A DNA stretch of 64,000 nt from Pelecanus crispus (taxonomy: Eukaryota > Chordata > Aves > Pelecaniformes > Pelecanidae), in NCBI RefSeq assembly GCF_030463565.1, contig NC_134649.1, positions 3,979,501 through 4,043,500 of the forward strand. Reading direction: 5' to 3'. The notes under the pieces were generated by a model. It searched no databases. It worked only from the letters and a program-made list of their open reading frames with translations, and had not been told where the DNA came from. Within the stretch, counting starts at the first letter, position 1. Each line of letters opens with the position of its first letter. Positions 1-11,000 of the stretch are shown here, piece after piece. A program made the position numbers and the translations under genes.

Positions 1-3000
1 GTGGGATTTTAACTGTAATTCATGGACAGACCTAAAACTGCCAGGATTATTGTAAATTTTATTCAGCGGGGTTTGAATGTTACTGGTTCAGCAGCACCTC
101 TTTCCGTGCTGTCTTTGCAGCAGCTTCTGTTTAACCGCTCGGCTCGCAAATTTTATTGCATCGCTCACGTCTCGCAGTAATTCTCCAGGTTTTCAAATAA
201 TCCCAGGAAAAGAGTTAAAATGGAGCCTCTGCTTTAGTGCGTGTTCATCGCAAAGTGTGTGGGGCCAAAGTCTGGTTTTTCTGACCCCCCTGGTAAATCC
301 CGTGGGCTCGGCTGGGAAAATTGCCATCCGGGACATAAGCGGATACACTTTGAATTTCAAAATCATGCCAGTGGGAGAGGGGGAAGGAGTGACATGGGGA
401 CCAGGGGGGCACCAAAACATGGGTCCCAGCATCGTTGTTGGGGCTCAGGCAAGGCTCTTACCCCCCTTGCCTGCTATTGCAGGCTGAGCCGGGCACTGCT
501 GGACCCCAGACAGGGCACAAGGTTTTACCAGTACCAATAATCATCCCCTGGGATGATACGTCAGGAGTCGCAGTCAATGGCCTCGGGATGAAAGATTTGG
601 GATGCAGGATGCTGCTGGGTTTTGTTGCCCGTGGGATGCAGAGGAGCTCCCAGGCACGGATTCAGCCCGGCCATTTTGGGATTTGCCCATTTTTCATCAC
701 CTACCACAGAGGTGATGGGGTTTTGCATCCCTCCAGGCAACCCCTTTCCCATCCCTTTCCCATCTTTGCAATCAGAAAGCTTCTCCCACCATCAAACCCT
801 AAACCCTCCCTACTGCTGCTGGAGCCCGTTCCTCCTTCTCTGCTCCCCATGGCAATATTTCTTTCCCCCTTTGCAGCCCCCGCTGACAGTGGGCAGCCCC
901 CGCAGACCTTCCCTGGCAGAGCGAGGCGGATGTTGCAAGACCGAAGGGATGGGGTTTGTTTCATCTGTTCTCACCCTTCCTCTGGCCCTGCCCCCTGCGT
1001 CTCTCGATGTGCATCGCGCACATAGCACGCACAGCACCCTCCAGCCTTGCTCATCCATCTCACGCACCTTAACCAACGGGAAACTCGAGGAAAAGCCCAT
1101 AAACCAGATGGGAAACAAGGATTAGATTCATAGCGGGCTTGTACTAATGGAAACCATCCTTTACTGCTTGATCAGAAGAAACAGCCACGCACAAACCCAT
1201 TGCTTCTGCCTAGGCAGCACATGGGGTGGCCTTGCGAGGATGCCTGGGATGATGAGCCCTAACACGAGCACGTGGCTCCGGCATCCCCACTCACCGTGAC
1301 TGAATCCCGCAGTGATTTCCACAAGCGACAGCTTACGGCGGGCACCGTGAGTGACCGAACTCCCCTTCACCTGTGGCAGCAAATTGTCCCATCCCAGGCG
1401 CCAGCACAACCCCCTCCATCTGCACCCACAAGCCCTCCAAATCCTCACATCACCGATATTTCTTAACTGCACGGGACAAGCCTGCGGCTGGCGCGGGGGC
1501 TTGCCTCCCTCTGCCCCTCTCCACCTCTTTGCTGCCTGCGAACGGGCCAGATCCAGCCCAGCGCGGGAGCTGCCGGAGGATTTTGAGCACAAGAAGGACA
1601 TGGAGCTGTTGGAGCGGGTCCAGAGGAGGCCACAAAAATGATCCGAGGGCCGGAGCCCCTCTGCTCCGAGGCCAGGCTGGGGGAGCTGGGGGTGCTCAGC
1701 CTGGAGAGGAGGGGGCTGCGGGGAGACCTGAGTGCTGCCTTTCCATGCTGAAAGGGGCCTATGGGAAGGATGGGGGCAAGCTTTTTAGCAAGGCCTGTTG
1801 TGACAGGACAAGGAGTAATGGTTTTAAACTAAAGAAGAACAGATCTAGACTGGATATAAGGAAGAAATTTTTTACACTGAGGGTGGTGAGGCACTGGCAC
1901 AGGTTGCCCAGAGAGGCGGTGGAGGCCCCATCCCTGGGAACATCCCAGGCCAGGTTGGACGGGGCTCTGAGCACCCTGGGCTGGTTAAAGCTGTCCCTGT
2001 CACTGCAGGGTTGGGCTAGGTGGCCTCGAAAGGTCCCTTCAAAGCATTCTATGATCCTATGATTTTGGCCCTGTCTGATGCAGAACAGGCTCCCCATAAA
2101 TTCCCCTTGGTTTAATCTCATCGCTGAGCTGGGGGGGCTTCCCTATTAACTCAGGCTGGCGCTAGCTCGCCCGCCTGCTGGCAGGGCCGCTACAAACCGG
2201 TGACGATGAGACCGTGATTTTCCCCTCCAGCTCTCGCGATGGGATGTAGGATGCACTTGGTGTCCCCCTCCACCTACCCCATGCCCCCTCCCTGCTGCTG
2301 GCATCGCTTTCCCCATGCCCCGCCGCCCCGGGGGGCTGCAGCTGGGGGGGTTTTGCAAAGCTCTTTGGGGCTTGGGAAGGCGTTCGCGTTCAGATGGATG
2401 GGGCTGGCGGCAGCTGCAAGGGCATCCTGTAAGCGCTTTTGTTGGCAGCCGAGGCTTGCGCCCCGAATACCTCTCGAATCTCTTCAGGGCCTGGAAAATA
2501 GACGACACCCACTCCGGGAATCACAGCCGCCCCGAGGCCATCCCGGCAGGAGCCTGTGGTCGGGGCGCAGCGCCTGGCACAGCTCATCGGCTCATCGCCG
2601 GGGCCCCGCGAGCCCCAGGGGCTGCGCAGGGGCATTTCTGAAGCTCCGATGTGACGCGAGCGAAGCTCCGATGTGACGCCAGTGAAACACCGCTTCATTT
2701 TGGGCAGTTGTCGGTTTGCTGCCGGCCTCTGCCCGCGCTGGCAGGGAGAGCTGGGGAACAGAGCATCATTGACCCGCTCTTGAGCCCGTCCTTTGTATGC
2801 ACCGCCGCCTTCTCCCTGACAAAGCCTATTTTCTCATATCCCACGAGCTTTCTGCCGTCCCCCAAATGGCGTCCATGGGAGGCAAAGCCAGCGCTCCAGC
2901 CCCTCTGCCTGTGCCCACGGCTCCCCGCGGTGCCCCTCATGCCCACCCGGTGCTGCACGGCCAGGCTCGCCTGGGGAATCCTGCCCTAAAACTCTCCCCC

Positions 3001-3039
3001 TCGGCCAGCCCCTCCTGGCCTTGCCCCTCTGAGCCCATG
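1..3039. other. PCSK6 upstream flank, no gene recognised
   Basis: Apart from the CR1 fragment at about 1590-2065, this region shows no exon-like homology, RNA gene or conserved motif that I can recognise. Open frames here are short and overlapping. Base composition becomes progressively more GC-rich toward the PCSK6 promoter. Confidence 0.6.
1590..2065 (+). mobile_element. CR1 LINE 3' fragment (sense)
   Basis: Recognisable CR1 3' end: ggacatggagctgttggag, later gcccagagaggcggtgg, gaggccccatccctgg and a terminal cattctatgatcctatgat. It is 5'-truncated and dead, with no intact reverse transcriptase. CR1 is the dominant retroposon of birds. Confidence 0.9.
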
Positions 3040-3832
3040 AGGAGCTGCCGGGGGTGCAGGGGGGATGCCCGGGGGTATGGGGGGCAGTGGCGGGGGGGTG
3101 CAGGGGGGATGCTGAGGGGTACGGGGGGGCAGTGGGGGGGGTGCAGGAGGGTTGTGTGGGGGTGCAGGGGGCAGTGGGGGGGGTGCAGGGAGGAGGTGCA
3201 GGGGGAGATGCCTGGGGGAGTAGTGCAGAGAGGTGGGAGGATTCCTGGGGGGCTGCAGGGGGAAGGGGGGGTGATGCAGGGGGGATGCCCAGGGGTCAGC
3301 GCTGGGGGGGGGGGTGGCAGGGGGGCAGTGGTAGCTCAGGTTGGATGCTCAGGGGGGGTGCAGGGGGGTCCCTGGGGAGTGGAGCTGGGGGATGCCTGAG
3401 GGGTTGGCTGAAGGTATGCAGGGGGATGTGGGGGGGTCTGTCCGGGGGGATGCAGGGGTTCCCTGGGGAGCAGAGCTGGGAGGATGCATGAGGGGCTGCT
3501 GAGGGGGGTGTGGGGGCACAAAGGAGGATGCAGGGGGGCACAGGGGGAAAACCAGAGCATGGCCAGGGCATGCAGGGGGATGTGGGGGGATGCGGGGGGC
3601 TGTCCGGGGAGCAGCACGGGGGCACGCAGGGGGATGTAGAGGGGCACAGCGGGGGTTCCGGGGAGCAGCACCACTGCATGCAGGGGGATGCAGGGGGGTA
3701 CAGGACGTTGTCCGGTAACATGTGGGAGGATGCAGAGGAATGCAGGGCGTTGTCGGGGGGGGGGGGGGCTGCACCGAGGCACGCAGGGGGGATGCAGAGG
3801 TGTAAAGAGGGGCTTCAGGGGAGCAGGACTGG
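3040..3832. repeat. Degenerate G-rich repeat upstream of the 33-bp array
   Basis: Irregular tandem blocks of gcaggggg(g)atg, gtgcaggggg and similar, without a fixed period. It looks like an older or more scrambled part of the neighbouring minisatellite. No coding signal. Confidence 0.75.
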
Positions 3833-4478
3833 GGCGTGCAGGGGGGGATGGCGGGGGTTGCCCGGGGGCGTGCAGGGGGTATGTGGGGGGTTGCCCGGGG
3901 GCGTGCAGGGGGGATGCAGGGGGTTTGTCCGGAGGCGTGCAGGGGGGATGGCGGGGTTTGCCCGGGGGCGTGCAGGGGGGATGGCGGGGGCCGTCTGGGG
4001 ATGTGCAGGGGGGATGGCAGGGTTTGCCCGGGGGTGTGCAGGGGGTATGTGGGGGTTTGTCCAGGGGCGTGCAGGGGGTATGTGGGGGTTTGCCCGGGGG
4101 TGTGCAGGGGGTATGTGGGGGGTTGCCTGGGGGCGTGCAGGGGGGATGGCAGGGGGTTGCCCGGGGGCGTGCAGGGGGGATGCGGGGGGTTGCCTGGGAG
4201 CGTGCAGGGGGGATGCGGGGGTTTGCCCGGGGGCGTGCAGGGGGTATGTGGGGGTTTGCCCGGGGGTGTGCAGGGGGTATGTGGGGGGTTGCCTGGGGGC
4301 GTGCAGGGGGGATGGTGGGGGGTTGCCCGGGGGCGTGCAGGGGGGATGCGGGGGGTTGCCTGGGAGCGTGCAGGGGGGATGCGGGGGTTTGCCCGGGGGC
4401 GTGCAGGGGGGATGCGGGGGTTTGCCCGGGGGCGTGCAGGGGGGATGGCGGGGGTTTGCCCGGGGGCGTGCAGGGGAC
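3833..4478. repeat. 33-bp G-rich minisatellite upstream of PCSK6
   Basis: About 19-20 tandem copies of a unit near 33 bp, built from gcgtgcaggggggatg and ggggtttgcccggg, with variants (ggtatgtg, ggcggggg). Because 33 is a multiple of three, several frames on both strands stay open for hundreds of codons. The strand asymmetry is extreme: nearly all G runs are on +. It ends about 300 bp before the PCSK6 start codon. Confidence 0.9.
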
Positions 4479-4668
4479 ACGCCGGGGGCCGTCCGGGAAG
4501 CAGTCCCGGCTCCGCAGGGGGCTGCGGGGGCCGGCGGGGCGGCAGCAGGGCTGCCCGGCGGCAGGCAGCGGGGCGCGGGGGGGGGGTGCCCGGGAGCCGC
4601 CCCGTCCTCCGGGCTCCCGTTTTCCCGGCGCTGCCTCCCGGCCGGGCCCTCCCCGCCGCCTCCGCCTG

Positions 4669-4688
4669 CCCCCCCCCCCCCCCCCCCC
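4669..4688. repeat. 20-base C run in the PCSK6 promoter
   Basis: An uninterrupted run of 20 C sits about 46 bp upstream of the TATA-like box. Its length is likely to vary between individuals and to suffer sequencing error. The opposite strand is a G run able to form quadruplex. Confidence 0.9.
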
Positions 4689-4734
4689 TCCTTCCCCGGA
4701 GCATCCCCCCGCCCCCGCCGGGCTCCGGGGCCGC

Positions 4735-4741
4735 TTTAAAA
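4735..4741 (+). promoter_or_regulatory. PCSK6: TATA-like box of PCSK6
   Basis: TTTAAAA lies about 50 bp before the start codon in otherwise pure GC-rich sequence. If used, transcription would begin near 4765 and the 5' UTR would be only about 20 nt. The CpG-rich setting may also allow dispersed or upstream starts, so the assignment is tentative. Confidence 0.4.
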
Positions 4742-4786
4742 GGCGCAGCTCCCCGCTCCGCCCAGCTCGGCACCGCGGAGCGCACC

Positions 4787-5008
4787 ATGCCCGCCGCAGC
4801 CGGCCCCGGCCCGGGGAGCGCGGCCGCCCCGCCGCCCGCCCGCCTCTGCCTGCTGGCCCTGGCGCTGCCGCTGGCGCTGAGCGGGAGCGGGGCCGCGGCC
4901 GGGCCCTCCCGCACCGTCTACACCAACCACTGGGCCGTGCGGGTGCGGGGGGGCCCCGCCGAGGCCGCCCGCCTCGCCGCCGCCTACGGGTACATCAGCC
5001 TGGGGCAG
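4787..5008 (+). CDS. PCSK6: PCSK6 coding exon 1
   Basis: Residues 1-74: signal peptide and start of the prodomain ([10 protein letters not shown], then GYISLGQ). The ATG is the first in this frame after the TTTAAAA box and gives an Ala/Leu-rich signal core; likely cleavage is near AAA38|GPS. The exon ends CAG|gtaagg in phase 0. It is very GC-rich and lies inside a CpG island. Confidence 0.93.
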
Positions 5009-8000
5009 GTAAGGGGCAGCGGCGGGGGGCACCGGCGGCCGGGCAGGTACCGGGAGCGGGGGCTGCGGGGGGGGGCTTGCGCAGGGAGCCTAAGGGGGGG
5101 CGGGGGGGGAGCGGAGCTGTCGGGGGTCGCCGGAGCGGAGAGGTGCGGGGGGGGGCCCGGGGAGCCGTCGGGGGTCCCGGGAGCTGCAGGGGGACCTGCG
5201 CCGGCAGTCTGCGGGGGGGGTCCCCGGAGCTGCCGGGGGTCCCGAGGAGCGGGAGATGCCGGGGGTCCCGGCACTGGAGAGGCGCTGGGGATCCTGGGGA
5301 GCTGCCGGGGGTCGAGGCGCCGGGAGCCTGCGGGGGATCCCGGGAGCGGGGAGCTGCCGGGGGTCGAGGCGCTGGGTTCCCGGCACCGGAGAGGCGCCGG
5401 GGGTCCCGGGGAGCTGCCGGGGGTTCCGGCACCGGGAGTCTGCAGAGGATTCCCGGGAGCGGGGAGCTGTCGCGGGTCCCGGCACCGTAGAGGCGCCGGG
5501 GGTCCCGGGGAGCTGCCGGGGGTCGAGGCGCCGGGGATCCCGGCACCGGGAGCCTGCGGGGGGTGCCGGGGAGCTGCCGGGGGTCCCGGCACCGGGAGCC
5601 TGCTGGGGATCCCGGGAGCAGGGGGCTGCCCGGGGGTCTCGCACCGGGAGTCCTGGCACCGGGAAGCTGTCGGGGGTCCCGCGGCCGCGGAGCTGCCGAG
5701 GGTCTCGCACTGTGGGTCCCGGTTTCGGGAAGCTGCCGGGGGTCCCGCGGAGCTGCCGGCTCTCCCGGGGCGGTGCCGGGGGTCCCAGGACCGGGGCATG
5801 GGCCCCTCCAGCCCCCCGGAGCGGCCGGGATGGGGACGATGCCGCGGTGCTGGCGGAGGGGTTTGGCCCCGGGGGGCGACCCCGGCCCCGCTCGCCCCCC
5901 CCACCCCGCTCCCCGGGGTGCCCGCACAGCCCGCTCCCACCCCGGCTGCGGGATTGCACAAGTTCCTCTCATCCCGGAAAGTTACATTTGTGGATTTAAC
6001 AAACTACTTTGGACTCTCTGGCCCGCGTTTATCGGAGATTTTGGGAACACGAGGAGCTCTTGCTTTCAATCCCTCGCAGCGCACGGATGGCTTAAAGGCC
6101 ACTTTCATCACGGCAGCTCCTTTTCCTCTCAATTTCTTCATCCTCTCTGTAAACCCAGCTGTGGGCTGGTGTCCTCAGAGTTTCTCTGGAGTTTATCGCC
6201 TTCTGTGCCGCTCGGCTGCTCAGCGCTTTTCTGGCTGGGTGGCACTTCAGGTTGTCTTCCTGCCCAAGGTGTCTCCTGGACTATAAATTATAACCTTGCC
6301 TTATATCGCAACCCTGCTTTTAAGCATAATTAAAGTCACCAGGTGCTGCGTAAACAAATTGGGGGGGGGGGGGCTCAATCGGGGACACTGTCTCCTGCGC
6401 CGGTGTCCGTGACCTCCCGTGGGGGATAACCCCTTGTGTCCCACCCTCCGTCCCCTACCTGCTGTGCTCCCCTCCCACCCCACCAAGGAGAAAATCACTG
6501 ATATTATTCAAATGCCTGTATCACAGGGCCGGGTGAACGCAGTTGTGCAACCCAAAGGGCTTTTTGGTGTTTATCCCTCTTCAGCCAGAGAATATCTTGA
6601 TTGAGCTTCCCACTCTCCTGATTTGCATCAGCCGAACGTCAGCTCCTGGTTCGGGGTTTTGCTGTGTCCCTTCCCCGCTGGAGCATCTGCTCCTCCCTGG
6701 CATCCCAGCTTTCCCAAGCCAGTCCCCGCGATACCGGAGGCGTTTGGCCCATGGGCGCAATGTGGCCTCACCGGAGCATCCCTCCCTCCCCCCTGAGCCC
6801 TTCCCCAGGGCAGCCCGGCGCAGGCTGGAGAGCAAGGGAAATATTTCTGCGGTTGCATCAGGTTGTTCCTGGCTCCCGCCTTTTCCGCGGATGCTGGGAG
6901 CTCGTGCACCGCTGGGGCTTCCCCAGCTGCTCTCAACGCCCTGCCTTCAGCTCTCTGGCCTCCCCGAACTTTTCCCATGGGAGCTTCTCTGGGGCAAAAC
7001 CCTGAGGAACCACTGTCCCTGCATGCGTGTGCTCACAGGTGACACTCGTTGCATCCTGCTCGGGGCTCATGCTGTGCTGGGCAAGTGTGGGGGTGTCCCC
7101 AGCTTCCCCCGCCGCGTTCTTTGCTCATGGAGCTGCTGGGGACGGCACCGTCCCCAGCGAGATGTGCCCTCCCGGGGGGGGCCTGATGCTGTGCAAAATG
7201 TGCTGGAAAACCCTGCCAAGGGGCTATCACCCTGCCCTGGGGAGAAGTTTGGGTGGAGACAAGTGGTGGAGTCGGACATGGTGAGGGAGGAGGAGACGTG
7301 CCGGTCGTGGAGGTGACCTGGCTGGGTGCAAGGGAGGCTCAGCCCTGCGTTGGTGGCTGGTGACCTCTTTTCCTCCGAGATGCAATCGTGGGGGCTCCCG
7401 ACATGCTCCTGCCTGGGAAGGGCTTCGCTGGGGTTTGCACACACAGAGGTGTCTGCCGTGTCCGAGCTGGGTCCCCATGTGTTCTCATGCCCAACCCGTG
7501 CACCAAGACACCCTTAAACCCTTCTGGGTCACGGCAGAGCGACACTTCCCTTGGGCAATCATTTGCATCAACTTCTATTTAAGTGAAGCAAACAATTAAA
7601 CAAAAGGAAAAGCTTTTATACCCCCAAACGCCTGCTCATTCCTCCCCGCCGGTATTTGTTCACCGCGCTGTGTGGGGACGAGCCGGGACAGGCCCTGGCC
7701 GAGGGCACTGCGAGGGCTGTGCGGTGCCGGTGCCCGTGCCCGTGCCGCGGGCAGTGCCTCCACTGCCATCCCGGGGGTGGTGACGAGCCTGTTCCTATCC
7801 CGGTAACAGGTTTATATGATTTTTTTCCTTGTGCAGTGTCCAATGCAGTAGGCTTTGGGAGGGCTCACACGTGCTCGGCAGTCTCGCCTGCGGTGCAGGA
7901 GGTGGGCAGGATTCATTTGGGGCTGGAATTGGAGCTTTCCTGGATTCCTGGCATCTGAGGGATGCTGGAGCAATGGCGTCCTCGCAGCCCTGGGCTCGGT

Positions 8001-11000
8001 CCTTACTGGGCTGAATCTGGCCATGACCGTCTGAGAATGACATTCCCGAAGGCAGGAGCTCAGCGGCTGGAGCGCTTGTGCCTGGTGGGGACGTGTGGTG
8101 TCCCCAGGAGGGAGCGGGCACGGCCTCCCCAGCCGGATCCATCCTCCCGGAGGACCTCAGCGCCAATGCAGCTGCATTTTTCAGAAATAGGATGGGTTGG
8201 GAGAGATGCTGGAAGACTTTGCTGTGATGGGGAGGGAAGGAATGGGCTCAGAAGTGCCCTGACGGGCTCTAGTGGTGCCCTCGGTGGTGTCCAGCTCCCA
8301 GAAAACTCTTTTGCCAGGTCACATTAGCTACAAGTGATCTTGAACCTGCTTGAAATACTAATGGCTGTTAATGAGGCGGGGCGGGCGCTGGGCTTGTCTT
8401 CGCCTGGCAATGCATCGGGAGAGCTGGGTGCTGCTGTAGGAGCTGCTCCCGGGTGAGTCTCCGTGCCCCGGTGCCACTTGGGGGGGCTCGCAGGTGGCAC
8501 CGGGATTTGGGGGAGAAGGGGAAAAGGGGAATGGAAAAGGAGATCGGGAGATAGCCAAACCCCTTGCAATCATACTCTTTTTAACACTGTTAAGAAATGT
8601 ATCTGTAGAGTAATTCCTGTTGGCAAGGTCCTCTGGAGGTCTGTGGTCCACTCCCCCACTTAATTTTGAGGCTAAAGGAGGCTGCGCGGAGCCTCAGCTG
8701 GGTGCAATTTGAAGCTCTCCGAGGATGGAGATCCCACCACCTCCCCAGGCCCGTGTGTCCCCACCCTACACAAAGAATTACTGTCTGTATACCCAAATAG
8801 GATTTCTCCCCTTACTTGCTGCCTCTCATCCTTTTGCTGTGCGTCTCCATCTCTCTCTAACCGCCTGGGTTCCGTCAGGGCCATGAGTAGCTCCTTCAGC
8901 TTCAAACTCTTCCCCGTTTGGCTGGATGACATTGGCAGGTGTGTGGTTTTTTGGAAGCGGAGCCATCGACACCCTCAGGATAGTGACGCTGGCTTTGCAG
9001 GGTGCAAAATGTGTTCACGTTGCTTCTGGCTTGCTCGACCTGCAGCCCAGCTGAGCTGGGCAGCACCAGCCAGGGCTTCCTCTGCCTCACCTAACAGTGG
9101 GGAAGAAAACCACCTCATTTTTGTTGAGGTACAAATTCAAGTTGCCTCAAAAAAATCTCAAGTTTCCTCTGCAAAACTGCGAATCGATTGGGAAAATTAA
9201 AATCGATCCTTGCGGAAATGAGAACCTCCCGTGCGCGTACTCGACAGAAGTTAGATGTCCAAAAAAATCAAGGTCGATAGTTGTAAACGCGCTTGGGGAG
9301 GGAACGAGTGGATCTGGAGCTGCTTGGCATGGTCTCCTGGGCTTTGGGTGGGTAAATGCAGTTGGTGGCAACCTGGGCTCTCTCCTCCGTGGTGGAGCTG
9401 GGACCTTTCAGCGTGGGCGGCTGTCTTCTGGCTGGTCAGGAGCTGATGGCTACGCTTGCCCGTCTAGGTAGCCAGGAAAGATCAGCCCTTGGTAAAGCCC
9501 TACTACGTGCCTCTTGGGTGCTCCTCTGGGTTTTCCAGCATCCCCATCGCTGTGGCCATGGGGCTGTGGCCTCACTGGTGCCGTATGCAGGAGAAAACCC
9601 AACTCTCTTGGGCGTCTCCCATCCCCAGGGGTTGCATTGCAGAGCCCTCACTGAGCTGACTGACCTCAAGGAGGAAAACAAATATTTTTCCATTAAGAAA
9701 ATGGCATTTTTAAATTTTTCTCCTTAGAATACCTTAGGTGGAAGGGGGCCTCTGGAGGTCACGGGGTCCAACCTCCGCTCAGAGCGGGGCCGGCTTTCAA
9801 GTCAGCCCCAGCTTGAGAAGGTTTTCCTTATTTTTCCTTCAATAAATCCCAGCAGAATAAAGAACCTGGGGCACAGGGTGCTTCTCCTGCTGCTCTCACC
9901 AGGCATCCCCAGAGCCTGGGATGGGTTACCTCCCTCCTCGTCCTCTTGCTGTTTTGCATCACGCGGTAATTTCACATTTATTTCCGAAAAGCCCCGTGCC
10001 CGCTCCGGTGGAGAACACAAGTGCTTCTTCAGCTGATGCTTGTTTATAGAGCGTGATCCTGTTATGACGAGTGCCGGAGGGACTGGAGATGAGAATAAAC
10101 TGAATATTATAACCCTGCAAACTGCAGGCTGAGCCGGCGGAGGCAGAGCTGACCCACCCGGGCTGTGGGATTGGGATTTCCAGGCAGAGTGAGCAAGAGG
10201 CAGGGTGGCCTCGTGCAAGGTTTCCCTAAAATATGGGGAGGTTGGAGCATCCTCATTCCCTTTCCTAAGAGTGGGTTTGAGGAATGGGTTTGAAAAGCCG
10301 AATGTAGATTGTAATGAGCAACTGCTTTGCATGTAGATGTTAAAGAAACTGCGCAGCTATGCTGTTAACGCAGAGAAAAAGGTGTGTGGGGAGGGAGGGT
10401 TTAAACGAACTTGAGTGGAAACAAATTACAAAAAGCACAGTAAGGGCAGTAAAGTCGGTGAAATGACATTCTGGCATAAAAGGCAGAGCAAAACTAATTA
10501 AATATTTCTTGCTTGTAAGAGGCGCTGGCACTTCTCAAGGTATTAAGTGTGATAAAGATGTAAGTAGTTGTCATCATCTGCTTCAGCATCTGGTCCGGAC
10601 AAACCTGTTTGCTCCCCCCTGTCCCTTTGCAGCCAGCCCTGGTCTGGCCCCGGGGATGTCACCCTGGCCCCTGGGTCACACGTGGCCTCGGGGACGTCAC
10701 CCCGGCTCCTGGGTCGCAGATGGGGCTCGTAGCTTGGCTCACCCCGCTCCTGTGAGCCAGGCACAGGGCCTGCCACCGGCTCCCTGCGGCATCCAGCTCC
10801 TGGCCGTGGGCCAGTTTTTTGCTGGGAGGAAGGAAACCAACCTCAGGAAAAAGGGAATATATAGCAGAGACCCAATTTGGACCAAAATTGTGTGACCTGG
10901 GAGCCGCATGCCAGGGAGTGCAGCTTTTGGGTCATTCCCATCCCTATGGCTGTGAATCCCTGTGGGATGCTCGTCACATGGTGCCTGGCTGAGATCTCCC

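Noticed and set aside
1373-2062. 229-codon + frame
   Set aside because: Its second half is CR1 3' sequence, which is noncoding or decayed here.
3510-6286. Very long overlapping open frames (up to 816 codons) around the PCSK6 promoter
   Set aside because: Produced by G-rich repeats with a period divisible by three; open on both strands, Gly/Pro/Ala-only composition, and they run through exon 1 out of frame or through its donor.
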